From Malaya genurostris (lineage: Eukaryota; Arthropoda; Insecta; Diptera; Culicidae): 64,000 nt of DNA. The stretch covers positions 4,270,001 through 4,334,000 of the forward strand of contig NC_080571.1 of the NCBI RefSeq assembly GCF_030247185.1. Direction: 5' to 3'. A program made the position numbers and the translations under genes. Under the pieces are notes generated by a model that did no database searches, was not told the origin of the DNA, and was given only the letters and a program-made list of their open reading frames with translations. Each line of letters begins with the position of its first letter. The stretch's first letter is position 1. Shown piece after piece: positions 34,638 to 46,560 of this stretch.

Positions 34638-35798
34638 GCCACGGAACGACTGAAACTAGCTCTGCGCCTAATTCGTATTACTGTTTTTGAATTAGTTGAT
34701 TTTAACAAACAAAACTTCCAAAATAACTATGAAATTAGTTAAAATTGAGAATTTACTTTGCTGAAAAAATCTCTTATTTTTAGAGAATGAGTTTAGTTGG
34801 CGAATATCCTGGACACAAACCAGCAATATTTCAATCCAACACGAAATTCTTATTGACAACTAATTTTGTTATTAAAATCAGAAAATTTGTTTCTATTTAT
34901 CTATCACCACCATTACTGAAGGGCAGCACAAAGAAAACAAAAAGAAATTGGTTTTATTAACAAGTTTATTAGCCAAAAACGCATGAGAAGTGTCAAAGCA
35001 AAACAATCCATTAGAAAGCTAAAAAGGACAGTCTTGTTGAAATTGCTTGCAAATTGTTTTGAAGTTTTTCGCATGTGTTACGATATATAAATATATATCA
35101 TTTGAAGCGATTGTGCGTAAAAATGTTTTTACGTGGAACAGTGAAATGAGTTTCGAATGTTGCACTCTAATTGTATATGTCAAATGATGTTTTTTGTATC
35201 TTTCAACCTTTCGGGCTACGCCGTCTGGTGTACTGCTTGTATTCGGTTTTTGTTTTCCGAGTGCTCAAAGTTTTCAGTGAGAGAATCGATTTCGCGAAGT
35301 CAAATGAAGAAAACTGCGATTTAGAAGAAACATTTTCAAAAAGATGTTTATGTTTCGTTTATGTCATTTTCTCCAATACAACATCGTTTTTATACCTGCC
35401 AATATAGAAAAGACAGCCCTGTTTGTAGTGTGCCATCCAGTGGCTAGTAGTCATTACGGTGTTAACGTTTTTTCGATGACAATGCGCCATATAGCTGCAA
35501 ATTGCAGAAGCCTATTCAACCATTTTTGTTGGTTGAAAACATCGTTTAATTCCTCTAATTCAACTAAAAATTAGTTGAATGGAAATGAAGCGTGCCTTAG
35601 CTAAGAAACGTTTAATTGGTGAATTCAACTAAAAAATAGCCATTTCAACATATATTTTATTATTATTAAAGGAATGAGAATTAAAAAATCTAAACTAGCA
35701 AAAGTAAGTTTTATTTAGTTGTCTCAAAAAATAACTAAATAAAATCAGAAAATCAACTAAGTTTTTTGTTAAAATGCTGATTTCGGTCTTTCCGTGCG
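34638..35798. mobile_element. ~1.16-kb TIR element nested in the LINE
   Basis: The left end GCCACGGAACGACTGAAAC and the reverse complement of the right end (GCACGGAAAGACCGAAAT) form inverted repeats of about 22 bp; LINE sequence resumes directly outside. It is rich in AATTCAACTAAAAATTAG-type motifs. No transposase recognised. Confidence 0.6.
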
Positions 35799-36125
35799 GT
35801 AACGATATCGAAGTGGTTGACGAGTATTTGGGCCCATTGGTGACCGCCGATAATGATACCAGCAGAGGAATTCAGAAGCGTGTTGCGGAGCACAGGTTGA
35901 AGACAGAACATGGAGACGGTATATGAATCACGAATTTGCAACAGCTGCTAAGAGAATCACCCATCGTACGGACAGCTAAAATCGGACGGTTACTATGGAC
36001 TGTACTTGTCACTAGGATGTCAGATGATAGTTCAGTGCCTTGAGTGGTTGGCGACGAGCAGCCATGGACCGAGTTATGAGAAGACGTATGCTTGATACAG
36101 CAGAGGACACCCCATGACTATAGTT

Positions 36126-36630
<505 letters not shown>

Positions 36631-36737
36631 AATTCGAAAATCTTGGACAAAAGTTGCAAAATCGGTTGCAGAGAAGTCTGCACAGACCCTGTATATTGTA
36701 TGTATCTTGGATTAAACTTACAGCAAACTCGTTTGTT

Positions 36738-36881
36738 TTTTGCCTTTCTCTATAGAAAGCTATTAGAATTGCTGGAAAAACCGACTTTCGAACGGAGCCT
36801 CGGAGACCCATAGTGTTATATACCATTCGACTCAGTTCGACGAGATCGGAAAATGTCTGTGTGTATGTGTGTGTGTGTGTG

Positions 36882-36975
<94 letters not shown>

Positions 36976-37670
36976 TGTGTGCACTTTTAGAAGATATTTG
37001 AACGCGCTCAATTTTCTCAGAGATGGCTGAACCGATTTTAATAAACTTGGGCTCGTTTGAAAGCTACTGTCGGGCCATTGATCAAGTTCGAAGATCAAAT
37101 GGTTGTGACTTTTGGTTCCAGATATATGCTGGTATAAGTGACGTAACCGACAAAACACATTGATTTTTACCGCTCTTATATAAATATAAGGGTGCCAAAA
37201 TTTTGGGATCACCTCTATTTTAGTTAAGCTCTAGTGCTCAAAAGTTTAAGCACCTCGAAAAAAGCCTTCATGCAAAATATGACCTTAATCGGACATGCGT
37301 AAGGGGTGCTGCCCGGTGGTAAAGGTTTGACAATTTTCGATCTTGAAAAAGCACCATAGGGGGGAGTACATGAAATTTCCAAAATCGAAAATTTTTTTTT
37401 GATGCCAAAACTCTTAAAACTGCCTAAAACATCAAAATTTAGTGTCATCTCAAAAAATATTTTTTTTGAGAATATCAACTTTCTGGGACTTTTGATATTT
37501 TATCTAAGTCCCAAAAAGTCGATTTTCAAAAAAAAAAATTTTCTAGATGACACTAAATCTCGACGTTTCATGTAATTCTAAGCCTTTTGGCATCAAAAAT
37601 TTTTTTTCGATTTCGAAAATTTCATGTACTCCCCCTTATGGTGATTTTTCAAGATATATGAAAATTCCTC
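36738..37670 (+). repeat. Family A repeat, near full-length copy
   Basis: Runs from GCCTTTCTCTATAGAAAG through CGGAGCCTCGGAGACCCATA, a (GT)n tract, GGCCATTGATCAAGTTC, CGACAAAACACATTG, AAGGGGTGCTGCCCGGTGG and the long palindrome (37400-37610, arms with TTTAGTGTCATCT and AGATGACACTAAA). It ends where another element was inserted at 37674. Confidence 0.8.
36861..36984. repeat. (GT)n microsatellite
   Basis: About 120 bp of GT with few interruptions, an expanded version of the short TGTGTG run at the same place in other family A copies. Confidence 0.95.
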
Positions 37671-37673
37671 TAA

Positions 37674-38752
37674 GGGGCTGTCCATAAAAGACGTCACAGT
37701 TTTTTTTACGATTTTTTACTCCCCCTCCCCCCTTTGTCACAAATTGTCACAGAAGCAAAGACCCCCCACTCCCCCTATGTCACATGTCAAGAATTCAAAA
37801 TAAATAAAATTCATCTCAATACATTCAATATGTATGACAAACCATATAAATATGAGGGAAAAATCGATATAGATATATTATTGTTTTACGAAAAGAATAA
37901 TATTTCCTTAGTGTAGCACACAGGGCCGAGAAAATAAAGACCAAAACCTCATCAAAACGAGATCACTGCCGGAGAATCTTTTCATCATCAGTTGATCAGT
38001 GAAATTTAAATCACATCGATCAATGTCGGTACTGATCTTTCGTCACACAATGGGTAGTGATTTTGAGCTAAAATGATTCTTGATTTATGTAAGTTCAATC
38101 ATTGGATGATTCGATAAGCTTTGATGTTGGTGGAGGAAAATCACATATGATCAAGATAAGACATGACATGATCTACGTCTGAAATCGTTGATCTCCCGCC
38201 CTTTTTCAAATGGAGTACAATTGAATAAACTGCCTTAATATTATATTATATTATTGAATAAAAAAAAATTGAATAAACTGCATCAGAATCAGATAAGAGA
38301 AATTCTTATGATATACTATTATCAATGCTAGAAAATCAAATTACTGAAAAAATTGTCAGTGCATAACTTAAGTTAAACCGTTTGAAGGCATCTTTTTCTT
38401 TTTTACTCATATTTGCCAAAATTTATTAATTTCGCTAATTTACTCGCTCCTCCGTGCACTTTTACTGATCACAACAGAAATGATTTCCTGCATCACTCAT
38501 TTCCGAATTTACAAGAAGAAGCTTTTACATCAACAAATACACGTTTTCCTATAGAATGTAAACGTTTATTGTGGAGATTTTTTCAGGAAATAGGGCAAAG
38601 CAGGAATATAATTAGGTATTTCAAAAATGGTTAATTGAAAATATTGGACGTCACATTCCAAAAACCTCCACCCTCCCCCCTGTCACAAAAGGTCACGTTT
38701 CATGAAACACCCCCCTCCCCTTTGCGACGTGACGTCTTTTATGGACAGCCCC
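37674..38752. mobile_element. ~1.08-kb TIR element
   Basis: The left end GGGGCTGTCCATAAAAGACG TCAC is repeated as the reverse complement at the right end (GACGTCTTTTATGGACAGCC CC). Both ends are followed inwards by C-rich runs and GTCACAAA/TTTGTGAC. No transposase frame. The interior around 37980-38200 resembles GATC-rich sequence at 48180-48530. Confidence 0.8.
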
Positions 38753-38756
38753 TAAT

Positions 38757-39110
38757 TGGACTAAGAAGGGTTTTGCCTTTCTCTATAGAAAGGTATTAGA
38801 ATTGCTGGAAAAACCGACTTTCGAACGGAGCCTCGGAGACCCATAGTGTTATATACCATTCGACTCAGTTTTTTAGCTTAGCATCACTCTTCTCATACAA
38901 ATAGGCAACACTAGTTGGAAAAATGATGCTGACTGTGTGACATAAACACTGAAGCATGCTTTTGTGAACTACTCGAATCAATCTGAATCAATTAGTTTCG
39001 AAATTAGTATCCGAAATTATTTAATAAAATTATGAAATACATTTTCATGAGACTGTTATGAAAGAAGAGAAAGGCATTATCACACCACTAGGTGGATTAA
39101 GAAGGGTTTT
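38757..39110 (+). repeat. Short family A copy with both termini
   Basis: Starts GGACTAAGAAGGGTTTTGCC and ends CACTAGGTGGATTAAGAAGG GTTTT, so TAAGAAGGGTTTT stands at both ends (38762-38774, 39098-39110). The middle, after ATTCGACTCAG, differs from other copies. Confidence 0.7.
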
Positions 39111-39499
39111 TTGAAGCGTTTTGGGTAAAAGTCTACATTGTCTGATGGTGATTTCGCCTTGGCTCTCTTGGCCGATGATTTGTAAGGTGGAGTCTTTGGT
39201 GTTGATTTAGCCGGTCTTCCACGTTTTTTCTTAGACGGAGCATCTGCTGTAAGAGCAGCTAAATGTTTTTTTTTTTTTTGTTTCAATTATAGAGGTTTTA
39301 ACACCTTAAAGTCATTCGCCTCTTCGGACCAGAAAATCTTTCTGGCCCTATGTGCGGGGTTGGGAATCGAACCCAGGTGGGCTGCGTGATAGGCATTGAC
39401 TATCCCATCACGCTATACCCGTCCCCTTGCTAAATGTTTGGACAAAACTTTAGCTTGCTTTGTCTCGACAGCAGCCTGCATATCACTGACAATTTTCAT
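39080..39499 (-). pseudogene. AT-hook-containing reading frame interrupted by a SINE
   Basis: Reading the minus strand from ATG 39499 gives MKIVSDMQAAVETKQAKVLS KHLA. After skipping the SINE (39269-39428) and one copy of its target duplication, the frame continues ALTADAPSKKKRGRPAKSTP and then YKSSAKRAKAKSPSD. KKRGRPAK is an AT-hook DNA-binding motif, and the Lys/Pro/Ala-rich tail resembles chromatin proteins. A 33-bp stretch (GCCGATGATTTGTAAGGTGG) is duplicated at 39165 and 39511. The parent gene is not recognised; this could be a processed or captured gene fragment. Confidence 0.5.
39269..39428 (-). mobile_element. tRNA-derived SINE with 11-bp target duplication
   Basis: On the minus strand it begins GGGGACGGGTATAGCGTGAT, with a pol III A box at 39405-39415 and a B box GGTTCGATTCC at 39363-39373, followed by a tRNA-unrelated body and an A-rich 3' end. 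GCTAAATGTTT stands on both sides (39258-39268, 39429-39439). Such SINEs are known from mosquitoes; the family name is not assigned. Confidence 0.85.
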
Positions 39500-40202
39500 G
39501 ATTGGCTCTCTTGGCCGATGATTTGTAAGGTGGAGTATTTGGTCGGAAAAATGGGGTGCCGGTAACCGAAATCGGTAGACATTTTGAAAATGACAAAACA
39601 AACCCTTGGTTGCGAAAATTTTGATAGCATCCGGTATTAAATCACTAAATAGATCGATTTCACCTCAAAAATATTCAATCCACTCACCTCTTCAATTTAT
39701 GATACTATAAAAAAGTCAGAAAAAACTATTGTGTTGATTTGCACGCAATTAAAATTTGTTTTGAACGCAGCAAATAGTACAAGCGTCTGTTTGCTTCGGT
39801 ATTCGGCACAAAAAGACCGTTCTGACGCTATCTGCTCTCTGTCAAAAGTTACGGTGGGGTGCCGGCAACCGAACACCTTTCCCTACAATAGTCATAGTTC
39901 ACTGTTTTTCGAGTTCAATTTGGGATGTCATCGTCAATGATACTACGAATGGTTCTATTTTCGGACTACAACTGCAAATCGCTTGCATAAACATAAAAAA
40001 ATAAATATAAACATGGCCTTCTTCGCGAACTTATCGGCAAACATGAACTGGAATCTTGCCAGCACATCCCCACATCCAGTAGCGAAGTAAAACTTTTGAC
40101 TGAGAAGCAGCTAGGAATAGCTGCGCAGCTGACGATATCTGGTTTCAGAATTTTTATAGTTCCTCTGATTCCTTTCCACACTCACGATTTCCTTGTTGGT
40201 TT
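39440..40202. other. No gene seen
   Basis: Two similar phrases GGGGTGCCGGTAACCGAAA (39553) and GGGGTGCCGGCAACCGAAC (39855) suggest a repeat. Otherwise no features. Confidence 0.4.
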
Positions 40203-40465
40203 ATCTTAAGGGACGGGTAGGGTCTGACACATTTTAGAAATCATTTATTTTATTCTTTGTATTTTCTTATAGTAAAACATTTCAAGATTATTCTGTGAAA
40301 TTTTCAAGATTATCGGAACAAAACTCAGTGAGTTATGGGTCTTCATCTATGCTTATCTCATAGCTTGGCACACAAACCCCAGATTTCTGCTTCGATTGAC
40401 TTAAAAACTTGACAAAACATTCTTGAAATGCTTCATTATAACAAAAAACAAAAGAAAAAATATGT
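40203..40465 (+). repeat. Dispersed repeat family D, copy 1
   Basis: Shares TTATAGTAAAACATTTCAAG, CGGAACAAAACTC, GTTATGGG and an ATTATAA-plus-A-rich end with 48728-48990. Non-coding. Confidence 0.65.
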
Positions 40466-40469
40466 TTTC

Positions 40470-41332
40470 GCCTTTCTCATATAGAAAGGTTGTGCAATCA
40501 CTGTGAACCGACTTTTGAACCGAAGCCCGGAGGGCCGAGTGTCATATACCATTCGTCTCAGTTCGTCGAGTACGCAAAATGTCTGTGTGTGTATGTGTTT
40601 GTATGCGCGTATGTGTGTATGTGCGTATGTGTATGTAACGTTTATTTGCACTAACTTTTCTCAGAGATGGCTGAACCGATTTTCACAAACTTAGATTCAA
40701 GTAAAAGGTTTTGTAGTCCCATACAAAATTCCTGAATATTATTTGAATCCGACTTCCGGTTCCGGAATTATAGGGTTAAATGAGCAAAAAAATGTGTAAA
40801 TAAGTGCACTAACTTTTCTCAGAGATGGCTAAACCGATTTTCACAAACTTGGGTTCAAATGAAAGGTCTTGTAGTTCCATACAAAACTCCTGAATATTGT
40901 TTGGATCCGACTTCCGGTTCCGGAGTTATGGGGTAAAATGTGTAACAAAATGAAAATATGTTTTCTAGCTTTTCTCACAGATGGCGCGACCGATTTTCAT
41001 AAACTTAGGTTCAAATGAAAGGTCCTGTGGTCCTATACGGAATTCCTGAATTTCATCTGGATCCGACTTCCGGATCCGGAAATATAAGGTAAAGTGTGTT
41101 AAAAATTGTATACCATCACTGAAAAGGGCGAAAAACCGTAAAAATTTTCTAAATCGCCCTCAAATCTTCTTCAATTAATAGTTTTTATCAGTAGACAGTC
41201 AAACAAACCGATTTCGGTTATTCTTTTGAGAAAATTATTTTGAAGAATACCACAGTATTATATATGATGGTATGATTGATATGAGAAAGGCATCATTACA
41301 CCACTAGGTGGATTGAAACAGGTTTTTTTTTA
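40470..41332 (+). repeat. Type B dispersed repeat, long copy with internal tandem units
   Basis: Starts GCCTTTCTCATATAGAAAGG and CCCGGAGGGCCGAGTGTC, followed by a TGTG-rich tract and three ~140-bp units, each with CTTTTCTCAGAGATGGC, GAACCGATTTTCA and GACTTCCGGTTCCGGA. Ends CACCACTAGGTGGATTGAAA CAGG. No coding frame. Confidence 0.85.
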
Positions 41333-42990
41333 GAATGTTGCTGCCTAGAGTAATAAATTGTTTCTTTCGATTTTATAGACAAGAAGCTTTAAACGCGTTT
41401 TTTTCCGAAAGCAGGTTTTGAAAGTCATTCAATAACTGCTGCACCAATTTGTTTCAAATTTTGCACACACTTTCTACATGTAAAATATCAGACCCCAACG
41501 TTTTCCTTTTCCTTTCCGTTTGAGGAGGTTTTGCAGCTACAAAAGGGTGGATTTTTTCGTAAAAAATCGTACTTTTGATTTTAAGCAACCACCAAAAATT
41601 AGAAAATATTAAAAAAAAAATCAAACGTTGGGGTCTAGAAAAACATCTACTCTAACTATGCTGCTTCGATTTGTTGACTTCTGATGAGCCTGCGCTGAGA
41701 TACAGTGGACACCGAAAATCATGATTTTTAGGAAGCGTTCTCAAAATACCTCTTCACCGACATATTTCTCAATATTTTTCCACGAAAAAATAAAAAAATG
41801 TTGTTCAAATGATGCTTTGTATTGTGCAAAACGTTTGAGTTTATTTTGTAGAACAATAGTTCTGAAAAAAAACTTAGAATGGTGAATATTTTTTGTGCTG
41901 CGGTCCAATGAGAAATGTTTAGGGCCCATTTAATTTTCTCCGGACAGAACCAGATTTGATGGCAAAAACCATAGTCAAGAATTTCTAGTTCCGCTTTATG
42001 AATGTGGTATTATAATATTTAATACATTATATTTCATTAAATAGATTTCGAGATAGTAACCAGACACTCTTTTCTTTTTAAGTCGTTAGAATAATGTTTT
42101 TTTTTGTTAGAAAACAAGACATTCACGATACTCATTCGCAGAGCATCCGCGGTAGCTTTTGTCGCCTGTAGTATCTTATATATTCTACTCGCAACAACTG
42201 TGATTTTCTGTTTTTTTCGTCTCGTAGCACCGCAAAACTTGATTGCTTCCGTTCAAAGTTTATCCATATTTATGTTGCTAGGCGGCTTAGGCAACGGCAA
42301 GGGACAACTCATCACGAGCTTGTAGGGATGAAACAGAAAGTACACGTAACTGATCTCTCGGAATGGGCGAAGCAAAAAAAAAAGAGTTTTTTCTTGATTA
42401 AAAAGAGAATGACAATGTAGTTTAGTGTTAACGATATCAGACAAAAAAAAACTCACTATCATCTGCACGTGTTAAGCTACTTATAAGTTGACCCGCACTA
42501 GACCGATCCGAGATCTCCGGTACCGATTTTTTTCTGCTTCGGCTATGGCTGAGCTGCACAAGCACACAGCTGCATAGCCGAAAAAAAATCGGACTTGTGC
42601 GAATAAACCTTTTCTTGGCATGAAAGTTGCCGGAAAGACTTTTCAAAGGTGAACACATCGTCATTAAAAATTCTACACACATGAATCGCTCCAGTGATAG
42701 TGCTAATGAAAGTAGGTTCGATGAATTGGAAATAGGAAAATGTGAAATGTGAGCGTAGTCTAGAGTAGCAAAAACAGTTACATAATCGTTCCTATTTATA
42801 TTGATCATAGAGTTGATTGGCTTCCTGAATGGATTCATGTTGCTCTCAATTCAAAAGAATAAAGACTAAAGAAAAGTTTTCGACTCAGATAGGGTTAAAG
42901 TTGAAAATGGTTTCATGTGGTGTGATATCTATCACTTTTTATTCTAGCCGGAAGCAAACAATGTTAATAAGCTAGACGTAAATAATAATC
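41333..42990. other. Repeat-like and AT-rich sequence, no gene recognised
   Basis: 41380-41950 looks like old repeat. A plus-strand frame at 42104-42325 includes a hydrophobic stretch (VAFVACSILYILLATTVIF) without supporting signals. A hairpin at 42523-42593 has arms around CCGATTTTTTTCTGCTTCGG and its inverted copy. The antisense 133-codon frame over this hairpin has no motif. Confidence 0.4.
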
Positions 42991-43136
42991 ACCCTAATTC
43001 TGGTTAACGACGTATCGATTTTTCGATCGAATCTCATTTGTATTCCTAAATAACGCTAGCAAAATCAAAGGTAGCTAGGATTCGATCGAACCACATTCGA
43101 TCGAAAAATCAATACGTCGTTATTCAGAATGAGGGT
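42991..43136. mobile_element. 146-bp MITE (palindromic)
   Basis: The left arm ACCCTAATTCTGGTTAACG ACGTATCGATTTTTCGATCG pairs with the inverted right arm (ACCCTCATTCTGAATAACG ACGTATTGATTTTTC). The core CTAGCAAAATCAAAGGTAGC is shared with 7288-7398. Confidence 0.8.
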
Positions 43137-43394
43137 AAATAATTTTGTAGTACCATCGTAACGGACAATCTTCATTATTAGCGAGATAATCCTTACTCTA
43201 ATCACGAAATGTCCTGGTTTTCTTCTTTTTTTGTACAATGCAAAATGTTTTTGTTGGTCTGAACTGATCCCTGCAATAAATTGATTTTAAGCAACACAAA
43301 TTTATTAGAGTTCTATCACCAGCCTTAGATTGGTTTGGAAAACACGGTAAACCGGGACTGGTTCATTCGAAAGAAATGTTTTATTCGGTTCTTA

Positions 43395-44690
43395 ACAGAT
43401 CGGCTGAAAAGTTCGTATCGTTTCTATGAGAGGGCGCCACTAGAAAAAAATCCATGCCATTTTCAGTTAGTACCAACATTCAAAAGATACGTCTATAAAT
43501 TTTGCAGCTGTCTGATTATTAGTTTGTGAGATATTGCATTTTGAGTGAAGCTACTTTTGTTATTGTGAAAAAAATGGAAAAAAAGGAATTTCGTGTGTTG
43601 ATGAAACACTACTTTTTGATGAAAAAAAGTGCCGCCGATACCAAAAAATGGCTTGATGAGTGTTATCCAGACTCTGCACCGGGCGAAGCAACAATTCGTA
43701 AGTGGTTTGCAAAATTTCGTACTGGTCATATGAGCACCGAAGACGATGAACGCATTGGACGTCCAAAAGAGGCTGTTACCGATGAAAACGTGAAAAAATC
43801 CACAAAATGATTTTCAATAACCGTAAAGTGAAGTTGATCGAGATAGCTGACACCCTAAAGATATCAAAGGAACGTGTTGTACATATTATTCACGAATATT
43901 TGGATATGAGAAAGCTTTGTGCAAAATGGGTGCCGCGTGAGCTCACAATCGATCAAAAACAACAACGAGTTGATGATTCTGAGCGGTGTTTGGAGCTGTT
44001 ATATTGAAATAAAACCGATTTTTTTCGTCGATATATAACAATGGACGAAACATGGCTCCATCACTTCACTCCGGAGTCCAATCGACAGTCAGCTGAGTGG
44101 ACTGCACGCGATGAACCGAACCCAAAGCGTGGAAAGACTCAACAATCGGCCGGTAAGGTTCTGGCGTCTGTATTTTGGGATTCGCATGGTATAATTTTCA
44201 TCGACTACCTTGAAAAGGGAAAAACCATCAACAATGACTATTATATAGCGTTTTTAGAGCGTTTGAAGGACGAAATTTAAAAAAAAACGGCCTCATTTGA
44301 AGAAGAAAAATGTTTTGTTTCATCAAGACAATGCACCGTGTCACAAGTCGATGAAAACCATGCTGAAATTGAACGAATTGGGCTTCGAATTGCTCCCTCA
44401 TCCACCGTATTCTCCAGATTCGGCCCCCAGTGACTTTTTTCTGTTCTCAGGCCTCAAGAGAATGCTCGCTGGTAAAAAATTTAGAAGCAATGAAGAGGCA
44501 AAGCTCGCTGAAACTGAGGCCTATTTTGAGGCAAAGGACAAATCGTACTACAAAAATGGAATCGAAAAGTTGGAAGATCGCTATAATCGCTGTATCGCCT
44601 CTGATGGCAATTATGTTGAATAATAAAAACGAATTTTGGCAAAAAAATGTGTGTTTCTATCAAACGATACGAACTTTTCAGCCGAACTGT
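43395..44690 (+). mobile_element. Irritans-type mariner transposon, full length
   Basis: A 1296-bp element with TA on both sides (43393-43394, 44691-44692) and TIRs ACAGATCGGCTGAAAAGTTC / reverse complement ACAGTTCGGCTGAAAAGTTC, each continuing GTATCGTTT. It contains one defective transposase gene. Other copies: 36362-36630 and 54824-55997. Confidence 0.93.
43574..44623 (+). pseudogene. Mariner transposase (DD34D, irritans subfamily), inactivated
   Basis: Start ATG 43574 (MEKKEFRVLMKHYFLMKKSA). The HTH DNA-binding half includes TIRKWFAKFRTGHMSTEDD. The catalytic half has TMDETWLHH, LFHQDNAPCHKS and YSPDSAPSDFFLF, with 34 residues between the second and third aspartates. Wording matches the irritans group (Himar-like). 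One A is missing near 43795 (frameshift before KIHKMI), CGA has become TGA at 44005, and TAA occurs near 44278. It ends SDGNYVE, TAA 44621-44623. About 345 codons, normal size. Confidence 0.92.
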
Positions 44691-44962
44691 TATATTCAAA
44701 GTTTTTTCACCGACGGCCACTTCGGACGAAGTATGGTTTGCTTGTTTGATAAGGGCGGCCTTATCTGGGCTGTGTTTTGGAAAAGCTGAATAAGATTTTA
44801 TTTGGCTCTTGCGAAAAGATGTTTTTAAACGATTTTTGCATTGGAAAATCTATGTACAGTTTTTTCACCCAATGTTTAAAAGCTAAGCTGCAATATTCCG
44901 ATTTTAGTATTCAGCCCTTGATGTAAGCACTAGGGTCAATACATAGAGCGCTGATCTTGAAG

Positions 44963-46049
44963 TTTCGGACAAGTGTTGCATCGCATGTTTCGGACGCTTG
45001 AACCTAAATTTTTTTGTTCCTAACTGCCTTACCAGTCTTCTTGAAGACCCTCTTCACGATTGCCCAGTAACGTTCGATGGGTCGAAGCTGAGGGCAATTT
45101 GGTGGCTTGATATTTTTCTCAACGAAATTTATACCCTTTTCCACAAGTCAATTGAGAGTGGTTTTGGCATAGTGAGTCGACGCTAAATCCGGCCAAAGCA
45201 GTGGAGGTGTACTATGCTTCTTATATGAAGGCAGCAATCTCTTCAGAAGAAATCCATAGATTTCTGCATTTATAGTTCCGGTAGTGTAAAAAATTGTTGA
45301 CCACAGGAACATATTGCTTGCCATACCAGTACCTTTCGACCAAATTTCTTCACTTGAATCGACCTTTCCGCATCACTTACATCCTCCCCAACGACGACAG
45401 TAAAGTATTGTGGATCTGGAAGAGTTTTTGAGTTCTCCTTTACATCAGTCTCATCGTCCATCAAAACGCATGCATCCGGACATTGCAAAAGACGCGAACA
45501 CAATTTCCGGGCCCTTGTTGCTGCCCGCTGCTTCTGTTCTATACTTTGTTTCGAGATTTTCTGCTTCTTGTAGGTCTTCGGGTGATTTCGCTTCTTGATA
45601 CGCTAGATCATTCCGACACGCGTTCCTGCTTTTTTGGCCAAATCACGTACTGACATTTATTTGTTATTCATGATTAGAGATACCACTTTCTGGTCCAGTT
45701 TTGGGCTGGAAGAACCGGATTTTCTGCTTCTTCTTGGTAGCTCAACCAAGGAATAGTGTTCCCCAAACTTATTAATGATGGTTTTAACACTGGCATGATG
45801 AATTAAAAACCGCTTCGCCAAATTTTCGCAATACCCTTCTCTTTTAGTCATGTGTCCAGAACCTTAATTTTCACTTCTTTTTCAATACGCGACATTTTGA
45901 AAACGTAAAATTTTGAAACGTAAAACAAGTAAACAAACGAAAGCAGACAGCCAAACGCACAGCATACTGTGATCTGTGCATAAAAAACCATCACAAATAC
46001 ATGCGTACAACACAAATGCATGTGGATAGCTTATTTTCGATACACTCCT
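44963..46049 (-). mobile_element. DD37E transposon, copy with truncated 3' end
   Basis: The 5' TIR is intact at 46049 (reverse complement AGGAGTGTATCGAAAATAAG) next to TA. Similarity to 11013-12312 stops near 44963 inside the transposase C-terminus. The transposase (MSRIEKEVKIKVLDTW.. region near 45890, VLMDDETDVKENS near 45440, LDFAST-like second D region near 45180) is broken by deletions and stops. Confidence 0.88.
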
Positions 46050-46560
46050 TAATTCCTTTGAGTAACGTTTTCCGTTCATCGGTTTCATAAATTTGATTAC
46101 AAACTACAGTTACTGGACGTTGTTCAGTTTCGCCTTACTTTTGTTTGTTAATAAATACCATGCAGCTTTCAATTAATATGATTTTAAACAGTCCGATTCG
46201 TACATAATATGCCAAACACTCAAAACATATATCATGATATATAGTCATTTACGAGCTTGATTGTTTTAGTTCCATAATGCCGAAGCTTCTCGATAATCTA
46301 ATATTTCTTCGAATGAAGTCGAACGAAGCCCGATGATCGAGTTCGAATCGAGAACCATAATACGAAACAAGGTCGATAATACGATAAAATTTTAGTTGAA
46401 TTGAGATTCATAATGCCACTCCAGCTGTCGCATGTTTGAGCCTCGACCTGGAAGAATTCGTAGTATCAATAGGATCATAGCACCAGCCATAAAATGGTTC
46501 TGTACACTAAGAATAGGCTTCGAGAACGGTCGAATCCGCACGCCGAATTTGGCAAAAGAA
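46050..46560. other. No gene seen
   Basis: AT-rich spacer with GAAGTCGAACGAAGCCCG-like phrases; no recognisable feature. Confidence 0.4.

Larger units (their letters stand above)
34325..36121 (+). mobile_element. RTE-like LINE fragment split by two nested elements
   Basis: Pieces 34325-34397, 34560-34637 and 35799-36121 together follow the 3' part of the LINE at 17215-17930: ATGGAAACATACATCGCACT, GCGTCAGAAACAAAA, AACGATATCGAAGTGGTTGA, GACCGCCGATAATGATACCA and GGCGACGAGCAGCCATGGAC. The reading frame is broken by deletions. The intervening stretches are insertions absent from the other copy. Confidence 0.85.

Noticed and set aside
36813..37212. Cys/Val and Thr/His-repeat frames
   Set aside because: Translations of a (GT)n microsatellite in a family A repeat.
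39342..39428. Possible tRNA gene with A and B boxes (minus strand)
   Set aside because: No proper anticodon arm or acceptor pairing, an A-rich tail and an 11-bp target duplication: a tRNA-derived SINE.
42104..42325. 73-codon frame with a possible membrane segment
   Set aside because: No homology recognised, no splice or promoter support.
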